The translations under genes were made by a program, and so were the position numbers. Under the pieces are notes generated by a model, which saw nothing but the letters and a program-made list of their open reading frames with translations, was not told the origin of the DNA and made no database searches. This document shows positions 1-10,114 of a DNA stretch of 64,000 nt, piece by piece (within the stretch, counting starts at the first letter, position 1; each line of letters starts with the position of its first letter). The stretch lies in assembly GCA_029204225.1 (NCBI GenBank), contig CM055102.1:33890585-33954584 (forward strand). Direction: 5' to 3'. Origin of the DNA: Diphasiastrum complanatum (taxonomy: Eukaryota; Streptophyta; Lycopodiopsida; Lycopodiales; Lycopodiaceae).

Positions 1-3000
1 GGCCTCACTAGAAGAAAGTGATATAGTTGCTTGTTTCTTCGACATCCATGAGATAGCTCCATCACCTATGAAAATAGCATGTGCATTTATGGATTTTCTA
101 TCCATAAGGTCTCCTGCAAAATCTGAATCTGAAAAACCAAATAAGTTAGGTGATGAGCCTCTATAAACAATGCCAAAATCTTTTGTTCCCGAGATGTATC
201 TCAAGATCCTCTTTCCTAGTTTCCAATGTTCTATGCTAGGATCTTGCATGAATTGGCTTAATCTACCAACACAATAAGATAAATCAGGTCTTGTGATGGT
301 TAGATATATAAGAGAACCTATTAGCTTCCTATAGAGAGTAATGTCCTCGAAGGATCTTTCATTACCTCTTATAGTTAGCTTTACATGTGATTCCATAGGT
401 GTATCAATAGGATTTGCATCTACCATATGAAATCTATTGAGAATAGAAATAGCATACTTCTCTTGTGAAATAAAAGTGATTTGAGAAGTTCTAATTACTT
501 CTATTCCTAAGATATAGCTCAAAAGACCAAGATCATGCACTTCAAATTCCTTTTTTAGTGCTTTCTTGATATCTTCTATATCTTCCTTGTTCCCTCCACT
601 TAAAATAATGTCATCCACATAAATTAGAAGGATTGAAACATCATTAGCACTAATTCTAAAGTAAAGTGAATGATCATACTCACTCATAGTGAAGTTTTGA
701 GAAAGTAGAAAAGAGTTAAGCCTAGCATACCAACTCCTTGGTGCTTGCTTAAGACCATACAAACTTTTTTGTAGAAAACACACATGATTAGGCTTGCTAT
801 GAGAAACATAGCTCTCGGGTTGCTCCATGTAGACTTCCTCTTCAAGATCACCATTCAAGAAAGCATTAGAAATGTCTAATTGCCAAAGATCCCATCCATA
901 AAGAGTTGCAAGGGAAATGATTACTCTTATGCTCACCATCTTTGCCACGGGTGCAAAGGTTTCCTCATAGTCAATGCCATGCTCTTGAGCATAACCTTTA
1001 GCCACCAACCTTGCCTTCAACTTGTTGATAGATCCATCTTGATTTGTCTTTACCTTGAAGATCCATTTGCATCCAATTGCACTTTTGCCCTTTGGAAGCT
1101 CCACCAATCTCCATGTGTTGTTCTTCATAAGTGCTTCAAACTCAAGATCCATTGCTTGGATCCATTCCTCTTCTTGCCTTGCTTCATCTACACATGAAGG
1201 TACATCAAAAGAAGTTAGGAAAGCATAGTTGGATCCATCCACCACTTGCTTACCTTTGCCATCATAAGTGAGCCTTGAGGGTTTCACTTTATGCCTTGGA
1301 GTTCTCCTTGGAATTTGACTTGAAGAGGCTTCTTCAACATCCACATCCAATGTGTCATCAACTCCATTGTCATCAAGCACATTAGTTGCAACAACACCAT
1401 CATCACTTGAAACAACTTTTGGAATGTTACCTTCATCAAAAATGACATCCCTACTTGTGAACACTTTCTTGATTGAAGGAACATAAATCCTATATGCTTT
1501 GCTTACTTCACTATAACCAACAAAAATGCCCTTTCTTGAAGATGGATCCTCCTTAGTTCTATCATCAAGAGTAATGTTGAAGTAGCAAATGCATCCAAAA
1601 GTTCTTAGAAACTTGACATTAGGCTTCGTACCAAACAAAGCTTCAAAAGGGGTTTTTCCTTCCAATACAACACTTGGCCATCTATTGCATAGGAAATTTG
1701 CACACAACAAAGCATCACTCCAAAAAGGTTTAGGAAGATTAGCATTCAATCTCATTGCCTTTGCACTCTCACACAAGGTTCTATTCTTCCTCTCGGCCAC
1801 TCCATTTTGTTGTGGTGTTCTTGGACATGTGTACTCCCTCTTGATCCCATGCTCATCGCAAAAGGCTTTGAATTTGTTAGAAATGTATTCACCACCATTG
1901 TCGCTCCTTAAGCATTTGATTTTGGTTGTAAATTGAGTCTCAATAGCAACTTTGAACTTGACAAACACATCAAACACCTCATCCTTGCTCTTTAGTAGAT
2001 AAACCCAACAAAATCTACTAAAATCATCAATGAAAGTTACATACATCTTAGCACCTCCATTGCTAATTGTAGTAACACCATGAATATCCGAATGCAAGAG
2101 AGAAAAAGGCATCTTAGATCTAGATATAGATCTAGTATATGGCAATCTATGTGATTTAGACAAAGCACATTCTTCACAAACATGATTCAAGCAAGTAAGA
2201 GACTTGGGAAGTCCCCTTACTACCTCCTTTTTGGCTATTACCTCCAAGGCCTTGTAGTTGAGATGTCCCATCCTTTTATGCCATACCTCTTGAATTGACA
2301 TTTGTTCATTTGCCATGCATCCAACTTGGTTAGCAACAACACATGCATCAAGCTTGAACAATTTCCCTTGCCTTTTCCCTTTTGCAATGATACTACACCC
2401 CTTTTTGATCAAGCAAGCATCACCATCAAACTCAACTTTGAATCCTTTGTCAAGCATTTGGCTTACACTAAGTAAGTTCTTGGTAATGGATGGAATGAGC
2501 AAAACATCTTTCAATTCTATATTCCTATTTGTAGAAAGTGAAATAGGAATTGTGCCAATCCCCTTGATTGCACACTCACCATCATTTGCGGTATAGATTA
2601 CCTTCCTATCACCATCAAATGCCATTAAAGATGAAAAATACTCTTTATGATATGTCATATGAGAAGTGGCTCCACTATCAATCCACCAAGGATCAATGTC
2701 TCCATGATTAGCCAACAAGCAAGATGACATAACAAAAGCATCATTTGAAAGAAGCTCATCCCCACCCTCATCAATAGTTAGATTGGTTTGCTTTTCCCCT
2801 TGATCCCTCTTTTTCTTAAAACAATCACTAGCAAAATGCCCTTTGACTCCACAATAGAAACATTTTAGCTTAGATCTATCCTTCTTTTTGCCAAAAGTAG
2901 AGTGCTCACCTTGGTCTTGCCCTTTAGACCAATTGCTTTTACCTTTGCCCTTGAACTTGCCTTTAGAGAACATTGCCTCCTCTTCTCCTCCTTGAGATGT

Positions 3001-3594
3001 AGAAGATGCTCCCACTCTTGCTTGCAACCTGAATTCTTCAGCCAACAAGACCTCTTGCAAGTCTCCAACACTTGGTAAACATTTTTGGATAGCATAACTT
3101 TGAACAAGATTAGCATGATCATCCAACAAGCCATTGAGAATCACTTGAACAAGCTCCTCATTATTTATGCCATCATTAATGCATGCTAACTCATCATTCA
3201 ATGCTTTAACTCTCAAAACAAAAGCATGTCCATTCTCACTCTTCTTTTGCATACAAGAAAAGATTTGCCTTCTTAAAGTCAACACTCTAGAAGTAGACTT
3301 GGATTCATAAACCTTCTTCAAGGCTTCCCAAGCTTCACTAGATGATGTGCACTTACCAACCTCTTTGATAAGCTCATTTGTCACATTCATCTTGATCATG
3401 TGAAGGGCTTTCTTTGCCCTCTTGTCATACCTCAATTGTTCTTGAGGTGCCAAAGGTCTCTCCTCCACACCTACAACAATATCCATCAACTCATTCATCT
3501 CAAGCAAAGACTCCATCCTTACTTTCCAAGTAGAATAGTTGAGGGAGGTAAGCCTATCATTGCTTTCCAACATGTAGCCTCCATTTGTAGCCAT
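1..3594 (-). CDS. Copia-type retrotransposon gag-pol polyprotein, open frame, truncated by the window edge
   Basis: I read all triplets of this minus-strand frame from 3,594 to base 1 and found no stop: 1,198 codons, the longest frame in the window, with no terminator before the edge. The start ATG (3,592-3,594) is the first in frame after an upstream TAG at 3,634-3,636. Domain order is gag; a CCHC zinc knuckle (CFYCGVKGHFASDC, residues 245-258); aspartic protease DSGA (306-309); integrase with an HHCC zinc region (about 435-478) and D503, D565, E601, an exact D-35-E spacing; reverse transcriptase with YVDD at 992-995; and the start of RNase H (ISWMSKKQ, SLSSSE) at the edge. This protease-integrase-RT-RNase H order defines Ty1/Copia. 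All catalytic residues that I can see are present, so the element may be recent and possibly competent. The RNase H end and 3' LTR lie outside. Confidence 0.95.
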   Translation of the reverse strand, partial: MATNGGYMLESNDRLTSLNYSTWKVRMESLLEMNELMDIVVGVEERPLAPQEQLRYDKRAKKALHMIKMNVTNELIKEVGKCTSSSEAWEALKKVYESKSTSRVLTLRRQIFSCMQKKSENGHAFVLRVKALNDELACINDGINNEELVQVILNGLLDDHANLVQSYAIQKCLPSVGDLQEVLLAEEFRLQARVGASSTSQGGEEEAMFSKGKFKGKGKSNWSKGQDQGEHSTFGKKKDRSKLKCFYCGVKGHFASDCFKKKRDQGEKQTNLTIDEGGDELLSNDAFVMSSCLLANHGDIDPWWIDSGATSHMTYHKEYFSSLMAFDGDRKVIYTANDGECAIKGIGTIPISLSTNRNIELKDVLLIPSITKNLLSVSQMLDKGFKVEFDGDACLIKKGCSIIAKGKRQGKLFKLDACVVANQVGCMANEQMSIQEVWHKRMGHLNYKALEVIAKKEVVRGLPKSLTCLNHVCEECALSKSHRLPYTRSISRSKMPFSLLHSDIHGVTTISNGGAKMYVTFIDDFSRFCWVYLLKSKDEVFDVFVKFKVAIETQFTTKIKCLRSDNGGEYISNKFKAFCDEHGIKREYTCPRTPQQNGVAERKNRTLCESAKAMRLNANLPKPFWSDALLCANFLCNRWPSVVLEGKTPFEALFGTKPNVKFLRTFGCICYFNITLDDRTKEDPSSRKGIFVGYSEVSKAYRIYVPSIKKVFTSRDVIFDEGNIPKVVSSDDGVVATNVLDDNGVDDTLDVDVEEASSSQIPRRTPRHKVKPSRLTYDGKGKQVVDGSNYAFLTSFDVPSCVDEARQEEEWIQAMDLEFEALMKNNTWRLVELPKGKSAIGCKWIFKVKTNQDGSINKLKARLVAKGYAQEHGIDYEETFAPVAKMVSIRVIISLATLYGWDLWQLDISNAFLNGDLEEEVYMEQPESYVSHSKPNHVCFLQKSLYGLKQAPRSWYARLNSFLLSQNFTMSEYDHSLYFRISANDVSILLIYVDDIILSGGNKEDIEDIKKALKKEFEVHDLGLLSYILGIEVIRTSQITFISQEKYAISILNRFHMVDANPIDTPMESHVKLTIRGNERSFEDITLYRKLIGSLIYLTITRPDLSYCVGRLSQFMQDPSIEHWKLGKRILRYISGTKDFGIVYRGSSPNLFGFSDSDFAGDLMDRKSINAHAIFIGDGAISWMSKKQATISLSSSEA

Positions 3595-4191
3595 GTTGCA
3601 ATGATTGATCTCTGATCTTTGACCTGTTCCAATGCACTAAGCACTCTCTTGAATCAACAAATGAAACACAAGAAGAAATCACAAAGATTTGGAACCTAAA
3701 ACCTTACTTTTTCTCTCTTTTCCTCACTTTTTCCTTAATTTTAGCCACTAGTTTTATGATTTCTTGATCAAACCAAGACCAAACCTCAATATACTTGCTT
3801 TTCCCTCACTCCTAAGATTGAAATACACTCTTGAATCATTCAGCAAACTGAAAATCAGAGGGTTACATCAATTTTGAAGTTTTTGACATGAAGAAGCAAG
3901 AAATTGAATCAAAAAACTATATGCTAGAATGGAAAACTAATAGGATCTTGTTGGATCTTGCATCTCCCTCTTTCCAAAACAATTTTTGTCTCCTTATTCT
4001 GATAAGTACAGAGGGAATTCGCCCTACTTCAATTGAAATGCATACAAATGATGTTTTGATCACAAAGATCCAATTTCTACACATAAATCAACAAGATTTT
4101 TAGCTAGAAACTTGATTGGAATGCTACAAAAGCAAACTCGCCCACAAATCTCTTCTAAATCTGGCAAAACCTGCACATTTGGCCGCCTAAT
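3595..4191 (-). other. Copia A leader between primer site and gag
   Basis: About 600 bases of untranslated leader lie between the primer-binding site and the gag ATG on the minus strand. I see no independent gene here. The small frames present are short and carry no recognisable motif. Confidence 0.75.
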
Positions 4192-4203
4192 GCTCTGATA
4201 CCA
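4192..4203 (-). promoter_or_regulatory. Primer-binding site of Copia A (initiator Met tRNA type)
   Basis: Read on the minus strand this is TGGTATCAGAGC, the standard plant Copia primer site complementary to the 3' end of initiator Met tRNA. It abuts the LTR end with no gap, which fixes both the LTR boundary and the element's orientation. Confidence 0.93.
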
Positions 4204-4856
4204 TGTGAAAAACTCAGATCCAAAAGATGCTAAAGTTTCATAAAGATCTTGGCCATGGAAGTTATGCACATCTAGATTGAAAAAATGATAGAAATTGTGA
4301 TGTTAAGCATACTAAACATCAACTAAACATCAAAATCTGATCATAAGCTTCCACAAACAGAAACTTGCTGTCCCTGTCCGTACTTCAGAGCCTACAACCT
4401 GCATTTCACACGTGTGAAGCCATAGCAACAAAGAAATCACAATTCTAGTGGCTAGAATGCAAGATATGAACAAAAAAGTGAGAGAGAAGAAGATGGACCT
4501 TCAAAGAGCATAACATTCATTCAATAGAATGAAAATGAGATGTGTACATACTCGTGGAGATGGCTATTTATAGCAGCCATAGTGCCTCTTGGCCACTTGT
4601 CTTATGATAGGCTAAAATTGGGGTCCAATAGGATTCACCCATATACCTAGAAATTTGGTCAAATAGGAATGCACCAAATTATGAGCCAATAGAAGAGCTC
4701 CACACTCGACCTCCTCTAATTAATGTGACCTCAAAAGTAGTGTACACATACTTTGGGCCTCTACATACATGTATGAACCTATCTCTAACTTTTATTTGGC
4801 CATAGGCCTACAAAATCTCAAGTTAGGAAAATACTACTAGTTGACAATTTTTCACA
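4204..4856 (-). mobile_element. 5' LTR of Copia A
   Basis: This 653-bp LTR has short inverted ends: TGTGAAAAA at the left and TTTTTCACA at the right on the plus strand, giving TG...CA ends in either reading. The left end abuts the primer site. The right end abuts DNA recognisable as RNase H of another Copia family. The partner 3' LTR must lie left of the window, so LTR divergence (insertion age) cannot be measured here. The first five flanking bases are TAGAT, the predicted target-site duplication. Confidence 0.88.
4564..4573 (-). promoter_or_regulatory. TATA box of the Copia A LTR promoter
   Basis: The minus strand reads CTATAAATAG, a strong plant TATA box, inside the LTR about 360 bases before its 3' end. 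This is the expected place for the RNA polymerase II promoter that makes the genomic transcript. Confidence 0.7.
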
Positions 4857-5352
4857 TAGATCACATTTTATGATATGATGGAAATGCTATCGATCCAATG
4901 GTTCTTCAAGGCTACTCCGACTCAAATTAGGAAAGAAATGTCTCTATCCAGAAAATCTACCTTCGGGTTTTGTTTCTTTCTAACAGGGAGACCAATTTCA
5001 TGGAACTCGAGGAAGCAAAAATCAGTGGTGCTATCTTTGACTGAGGTAGAATATATTGCAGCATGTCAAGATTCAAAATATCTATCTGGATCAGATTATT
5101 ACGAGTTCATGATTTACATCACACTCAGTTTTAGCCTACTACCATTCTATGTGATAACATGAGCTATATTTCACTAAGATTGAATCCCAGATTTCATGGA
5201 AAGTCAAAGCACATTGAGATTTAATACCATTTTATTCGAGGAAATGTTTTCTCAAGCAAGTGACACTTCAATATGCTCCACATCCTAAATAATTGCAGAC
5301 ATATTCACCAAAGCTCTTCCCAAAATCAAGCATCAGAAGTTCTTCAACATGC
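4857..5352 (+). pseudogene. Copia family B: RNase H and C-terminal end of pol
   Basis: Right after the Copia A LTR the plus strand resumes inside a Copia RNase H region. Recognisable pieces are ISWNSRKQKSVVLSLTEVEY, then FHGKSKHIEI and YHFIRG, and finally IADIFTKALPK, the usual end of Copia pol. Stops and frame changes interrupt it. The first part is nearly identical to 38,830-39,050, which continues uninterrupted there, showing that Copia A inserted into a copy of this family. It is a relic with no complete protein. Confidence 0.85.
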
Positions 5353-5728
5353 CAAACACTCCTCACCTTTTCCCGCTCTCTGGACCCACTGCTCTAGAGT
5401 ACACCTATCCTTCGTATACTTTGTCGGGTCATGCTTTTCCATTAGCTCATGCCACTCCCCTTCAGACTGCCCCCAACTCTTCCCCATCCCGATTCCCAAC
5501 CCCCAGTATTCTCCCGTTAACGGGACATCTCCCATACTTGAGGCCACCCCCGTAGACACTCGTAGGGCCACATCTCCACTAGCTCACATCTTGCCATCAT
5601 ATGACATAGAGAAAAATGGTCACATCATTCTGGATGCCCATGGCAAGAGGGTCATCACGCACATCAGGAAGCTCATGTATATACACTTTTTTGGAGACAT
5701 ATTTCATGACTGGCGTGTCAGAAATTGA
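5353..5728 (+). other. Proline/serine/threonine-rich coding remnant, copy 1
   Basis: Downstream of the Copia B end is an open stretch rich in Pro, Ser and Thr that ends in a more structured tail containing ILPSYDIEKNG and about 35 further residues with several His, Arg and aromatic positions. A second copy of the proline-rich part and the LPSYDI motif occurs at 6,195-6,495. The tail is faintly like the region just after the proline-rich segment in plant En/Spm-associated open frames, but I could not establish this. The product is unknown and probably mobile-element derived. Confidence 0.4.
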
Positions 5729-6194
5729 GAGGATAGGCAGCGAAAGCTTGAGCGTAGGGGTGTAGGATCGGAAACGCAACAGTTAGCAGCATAAAAATTC
5801 AAGATGAATGATTCAGAAAAATTGCACAAATGAACAATACAGTAGCAAGACAAAAAAAATTGCACTATGATTAATATCAATAGTGAGTACAATGCTTGAA
5901 GTAATAAATTCAACTTGATTGTTGAGCATGATTACACTGGCTACAGATAACTCTAATAGTAACCGTCCTTGGGATTTTTAGCTGTCCAGCTGTTTTTAGG
6001 GTTGATGATAAGTTTGCAACGTCGATTTGCCACAGTTGCGAAAGAACCCGAAAAACTTAAAGTTGTCTTAAAATGTTTAAGGCATGTCAAAAATGGATTT
6101 TGGTCATTGTGTCCCATGTTGATGTTTGCAAGTAGTTGTCTTAGTCAGATCGCCTCTTTGGTTACATTTGTGACAGCTATGTATTCGGATTCTA

Positions 6195-6495
6195 TTGATG
6201 ATAATGCAACTGAGGTCTACTTCCAACTATTCCATGAGATTGGGCCTTGGTTGTATACTTTCTCCTCCCATTCAGACCCCTGTTGGTTACACTCCTATTC
6301 AGACTCCTCTCCAAACTTATCCTCTCCATACCCCTCCCCGACCTTCTCACCGAGTTCAGACTCGCCTCCAAACTTCTCCTGTTGCAGGCACTTCCCCCGT
6401 TCTACAAACTTCTCCTTGGCCCAATGCTACTCCTCTTGACACTCCCTTTGCCACCTCCCCATCAACTACTGTCTTGCCATCTTATGACATAGATG
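6195..6495 (+). other. Proline/serine/threonine-rich coding remnant, copy 2
   Basis: This is a second, divergent copy of the segment at 5,353-5,728. It shows repeated TP and SP dipeptides (for example TPIQTPLQTYP), a shared ATPLDT...ATSP block and the LPSYDI motif. Immediately after LPSYDI it runs into the dispersed repeat at 6,490, so its C-terminal region has been replaced. Function is unknown. Confidence 0.4.
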
Positions 6496-6990
6496 TGATG
6501 AAGATGGAGTCCATTTTGAGGTCCCTCGGAATGTCCCTTAGAACAGCCAATCTTGCCAAGGGGTATACCGAGGTCCCTCGATATATCCCTCGGAAAACAC
6601 ATTCTCTTAACAATGCCAGAATGGGATGGTGATACCTTGGAAACCGATGTAATTAACAAGGTTCTGCTAACGAGGTATAAATCGATGTGTATACCAAGGT
6701 CTGTAGAGTTTTTCTAAAAAGAGTCTCTTCAGAACAGCCTCAGTAATAGAGTCGGAAAACCTCCAGAATGTTGTAGTAGAAATTTGAATAACCACTCCTC
6801 TTTTTTACAAAACCTACAAATCGATCTACCATAAAAAACATCCAAATTTTGGCAAGGGATTGCACATGCAAATCAGGAGAGTACAGGGAGCTAGAGGTAG
6901 CATGAAGTAGGAAGGCATGTCCTTCACTACCGATCCCTTCCAGACACACATGAACAAATGCATGCACGCACGCGTGCACGACAAGCCGGT
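6490..6990 (+). repeat. Dispersed repeat with clustered CCTCGG/CCGAGG motifs, copy 1
   Basis: This ~500-bp block recurs in inverted orientation at about 25,005-25,530. It carries several copies of a short motif (CCCTCGGAA, ACCGAGGT, CCTCGATAT and variants) in its first 200 bases, then a T-rich joint, then a segment ending in alternating TGCATGCACGCACGCG. Clustered short motifs resemble subterminal repeats of DNA transposons, but I found no terminal inverted repeat, so the class is undecided. Confidence 0.6.
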
Positions 6991-7005
6991 CATAGGTATA
7001 TTTCT

Positions 7006-8371
7006 AAGTATAAAGCCAAACTTGTAGTGAAGGGGTTCATAGATATGGTATTGACTATGCTGAGACCTTCTCTCTTGTCATGAAACATTCATCCCTGCGT
7101 CTACTATTTGCATATGCAATTGCTTATGATTTCATGATTCACATCGTGGACAAAAAGACAATGTTCTTCCATGGTGAGCTAGGTGAAGAAGTCTACATGG
7201 ATCAACCTCTAGGCTACATTTCAAATTCACTTCCTACCTATGCATGCAGAATGCACATGAGTATCTACAGTTTGAAGCAATCAGTGCGACAATGGTATAA
7301 GAAGAAAGATCAAGCCCTAAAACCTTTAGGATTGAAGCTACTAATGGCTGATTCCAATGTTTATGTAGGAATTACAGATGGGAAGATCATTATTGTAGCT
7401 GTATATGTGGACGACACTCTGATACTATGCAAAGGTGAAGAACTTATTGCTGAGGTGAAGTATGACATCTTGAAACATTTCGAGATTGCAGACCTAAAAA
7501 AAACTAGATGTTATCTTGGGTTACAGATTGACAGGGATTAAGAGGGAAGTAAATTATATGTTCATTAGTCTAGATATACCCGTAAGATCTTAGAGGATTT
7601 TGGGATGCTGAGTTGCAAAGGAGCAAATACTCCAATGCTTACAGATATAGTCCTGACGAATGAAGATTGTTCGAAGACTGAAGAAGAAAGAGAATTGATG
7701 CAACATACACCATATAGGAAGCTGATCGGATCACTGATGTATCTTGCAGATACCACACATCCTGACATTGCTTATGCCATGTTCAGGTGAGCCAATTCAG
7801 GTTCCAAATGCTTTCCTACAGTGATGCTAGTTGGGCATCTCTCAAGGATGCCTGCAAAAGTGACTCCGGAGGATGCACCATCGCATTAGCAGCAGCAATT
7901 CTCTGGATCAGCAAGAAGCAGACCATTGTGGCTCAATCTCTTGTGTAGCAGAGTACGTAGCAGCAACAAAGATGACCAATGAAATCATTTGGATCAAACA
8001 GTTCCTTGACAAACTAGGCGAAATGAGGAATGAACCTCTAGTTTTGTAGATGTGTTCAGAACCTCTAGTTTTGAACACATCTGCAATACATCTGACAAAG
8101 GACCCTGTGTTTCACTCAAGGATGAAACACCTTACAATCAAGTACCACTTGATAAGAACTATGATCGGGAAGAAGATGCTACAGACTATTTTCATTGGAA
8201 CGAAGCAGATGGTTGTTGACATTTTCACAAAGGCCTTAGACAAGGGTTTGTTCGAGAAACAAAGGAGCAGTCTTGGAGTCATCAAGCTACCATGCTTTGA
8301 GAGAGAGCTGAAGAAACAAAACGTTTCCATTACCAAAGCTTTGCTAGCTTTCAACTCCCAACCCGATGAAA
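7006..8371 (+). pseudogene. Copia family C, plus copy: reverse transcriptase to RNase H
   Basis: The segment begins inside the RT domain (KYKAKLVVKGF). It continues with an early frameshift, FFHGELGEEVYMDQP, YVDDT (intact active site) and LYLAD-type C-terminal RT. A further frame change leads to RNase H motifs (FHSRMKHLTIKYH) and the pol end (DIFTKALDKGLFEKQ). Gag, protease and integrase are absent, and several stops interrupt the frame. The same family lies inverted at 11,651-14,437, so this is a truncated relic. Confidence 0.85.
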
Positions 8372-9246
8372 AGACACGAAGGAAAAATGTTCATGACACA
8401 ACAGGAGAAAGTCAGACAACACGAAGGTGAAACAACTCAAAGTGACACAAAAATCTTCACGACACTTTTTGACCTTCATGCTCCAAAGGATCAAGAAGAT
8501 CATAAAAGTACCATGAAGTACAAAACCCTTGATTTGATATGATGACATCAGTGGAAGAGCGTTAGGATGTGCTTAATCCACCACTCTTGTAATCCATGAT
8601 TAGTCATTGTTTAATCTATCCAATCAAAGATTCTACTCTGAATGTATGCAATTACTAGATGTATAAAAAAATACATACAAAAGCAGATAGAAAAATATAC
8701 AGAATACAGCCTGTGAGCGAGACAATTTTGTAGCAGGATCCACAGAAATCCAAGAAGCCTGCTAGTAAGCGAGACGCTACTCGTGAGAGAACATTTTTCT
8801 CTCACGCTAATGTGTTGTGTGGGTTTGTCACATAGTGCTTGAAACAAAGAGAATCAATAGATGATTATGTAGCTATAATGCACATATCATTCTAAATCTT
8901 GTGTGATCTCAAATGAATTGTTGTCTGCTATTGCTCGTGTGTTTAATTCACTTGTTTTATTCATTCCGCACATTGGTTTAATTTCGTTGAATGTCGAATT
9001 GATTTACAACATAGATCAGTAGTGTTTGTCTACTTTCTGGAGGATTGCAAGAATGATATAGCAAGCAGTGACCAGCAATCATATCCGAAATCCATCCGAA
9101 TTGATTTCATTAGTGATTAATGTATTTTTTGCTTCAGCAATATCAGAGCTCATTCAAGTTTTGCTTCGCTTCATTTCGTTTCATCTTGTTTTGTTTTGTT
9201 TCGTTTCGTTACAGAGCCTAATTGATCTTTGTATTTTTTACATCAG
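8372..9246 (+). mobile_element. LTR-like region of Copia C, plus copy
   Basis: This stretch follows the pol end and stops just before a primer-site-like sequence at 9,247. Segments of it match, inverted, the region 10,861-11,640 next to the minus copy of the same family, for example the part around GAATCAATAGATGATT and the AGTGACCAGCAATCATAT part. Boundaries are approximate because I could not align both copies base by base. Confidence 0.6.
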
Positions 9247-9258
9247 TGGTACCAGAGC
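9247..9258 (+). promoter_or_regulatory. Primer-binding-site-like sequence after the Copia C LTR
   Basis: TGGTACCAGAGC differs by one base from the plant initiator-Met primer site TGGTATCAGAGC and lies right after the LTR-like block. A primer site here means this LTR also acted as a 5' LTR, although pol sequence lies upstream of it. Confidence 0.65.
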
Positions 9259-10102
9259 GTTCTTGATTTTTCTAAATCCATAATTTTACCATCAAGTAAT
9301 GACCTTTGTTTAGCAAGGGTTAAATCCCTAGTAATAAAAAAGAAAGTTCATCTCCTTTTAGCTTTGCTAGTGGTAAGCTATTGCGCCGATTTGCTATACA
9401 CCAAGGTGTCACTCTAGGAGATTTCAAACATTAAAATTGTTAGATTTACACAAGCTAGTTTGCACAATTACCACTTGTAAATGACTTTGAGGCCATGTTG
9501 TGGGATGTCACACATGCCAAAAGCATAGGACACCTTATTCTAAGTCAAGTCATTAACCTAGCTTTGAAATGGTACCTTTGGGATATGTCCAAAGAGTGCA
9601 TAGATAGGGTAGAGAAAAACTAGGAGCTAGAAATAGCATTTTTTTCATTGTTTTTGGATCTAGAGGTATTGACCCTAAATAGGGTGGATCAAGTGGATTT
9701 TTAGGTTGGATGTTAGGGTTAGGTTATGATGAATACATAGAAGCCCTAATATGCTCAGATTCAAGCTTTATATGTATAAATATGTGATGAGATTTCCATC
9801 CAATTATGAGCAAAATCAAGATTTTCCTTCTTGACTAGTTTGAGTCTATGATTTGATTGATGAATGCTATTGGCATATGATTTTTTGTGATGGTTGAATG
9901 AGTTTGGAGTTTCAGGTATAGTACATAGGCAGCAGCAGGCCGTACTTTCACACATGTGAAGAGTTTTGGAGCTAATTCATGGAGTTCAAGGCAAGATAAG
10001 CTAAGAATCAATGCATTGATTAGTAATCTAGCTTCTTGATTAGTAGGTGCTTTATCCATCATTTCTAGGATCAAATGAGTTTATTTTGCTACATTTTTAT
10101 CA
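9259..10102 (+). other. Decayed DNA, last part LTR-like
   Basis: No gene is visible. The last few hundred bases lead directly into a degenerate Copia primer site at 10,103. They contain a TTTCACACATGTGAAG element like one in the Copia A LTR (around 4,405), so this is probably an old 5' LTR of an A-related element. The left boundary cannot be set. Confidence 0.35.
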
Positions 10103-10114
10103 TGGTATTAGAGC
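10103..10114 (+). promoter_or_regulatory. Degenerate Copia primer-binding site
   Basis: TGGTATTAGAGC is one base from the standard plant Copia primer site and is preceded by TTTTTATCA, an acceptable LTR end. It marks the remains of another plus-strand Copia element. The 745 bases that follow (to 10,860) hold no recognisable gag. Confidence 0.55.

Noticed and set aside
880-2596. Plus-strand frames of 90-115 codons over the left end
   Set aside because: They are antisense shadows of the intact Copia polyprotein on the minus strand.
7014-7030. CTTGTAGTG at 7,021 as the terminal CACTA of a DNA transposon
   Set aside because: In frame it encodes KLVVKG of a Copia reverse transcriptase, and no partner end was found near the dispersed repeat.
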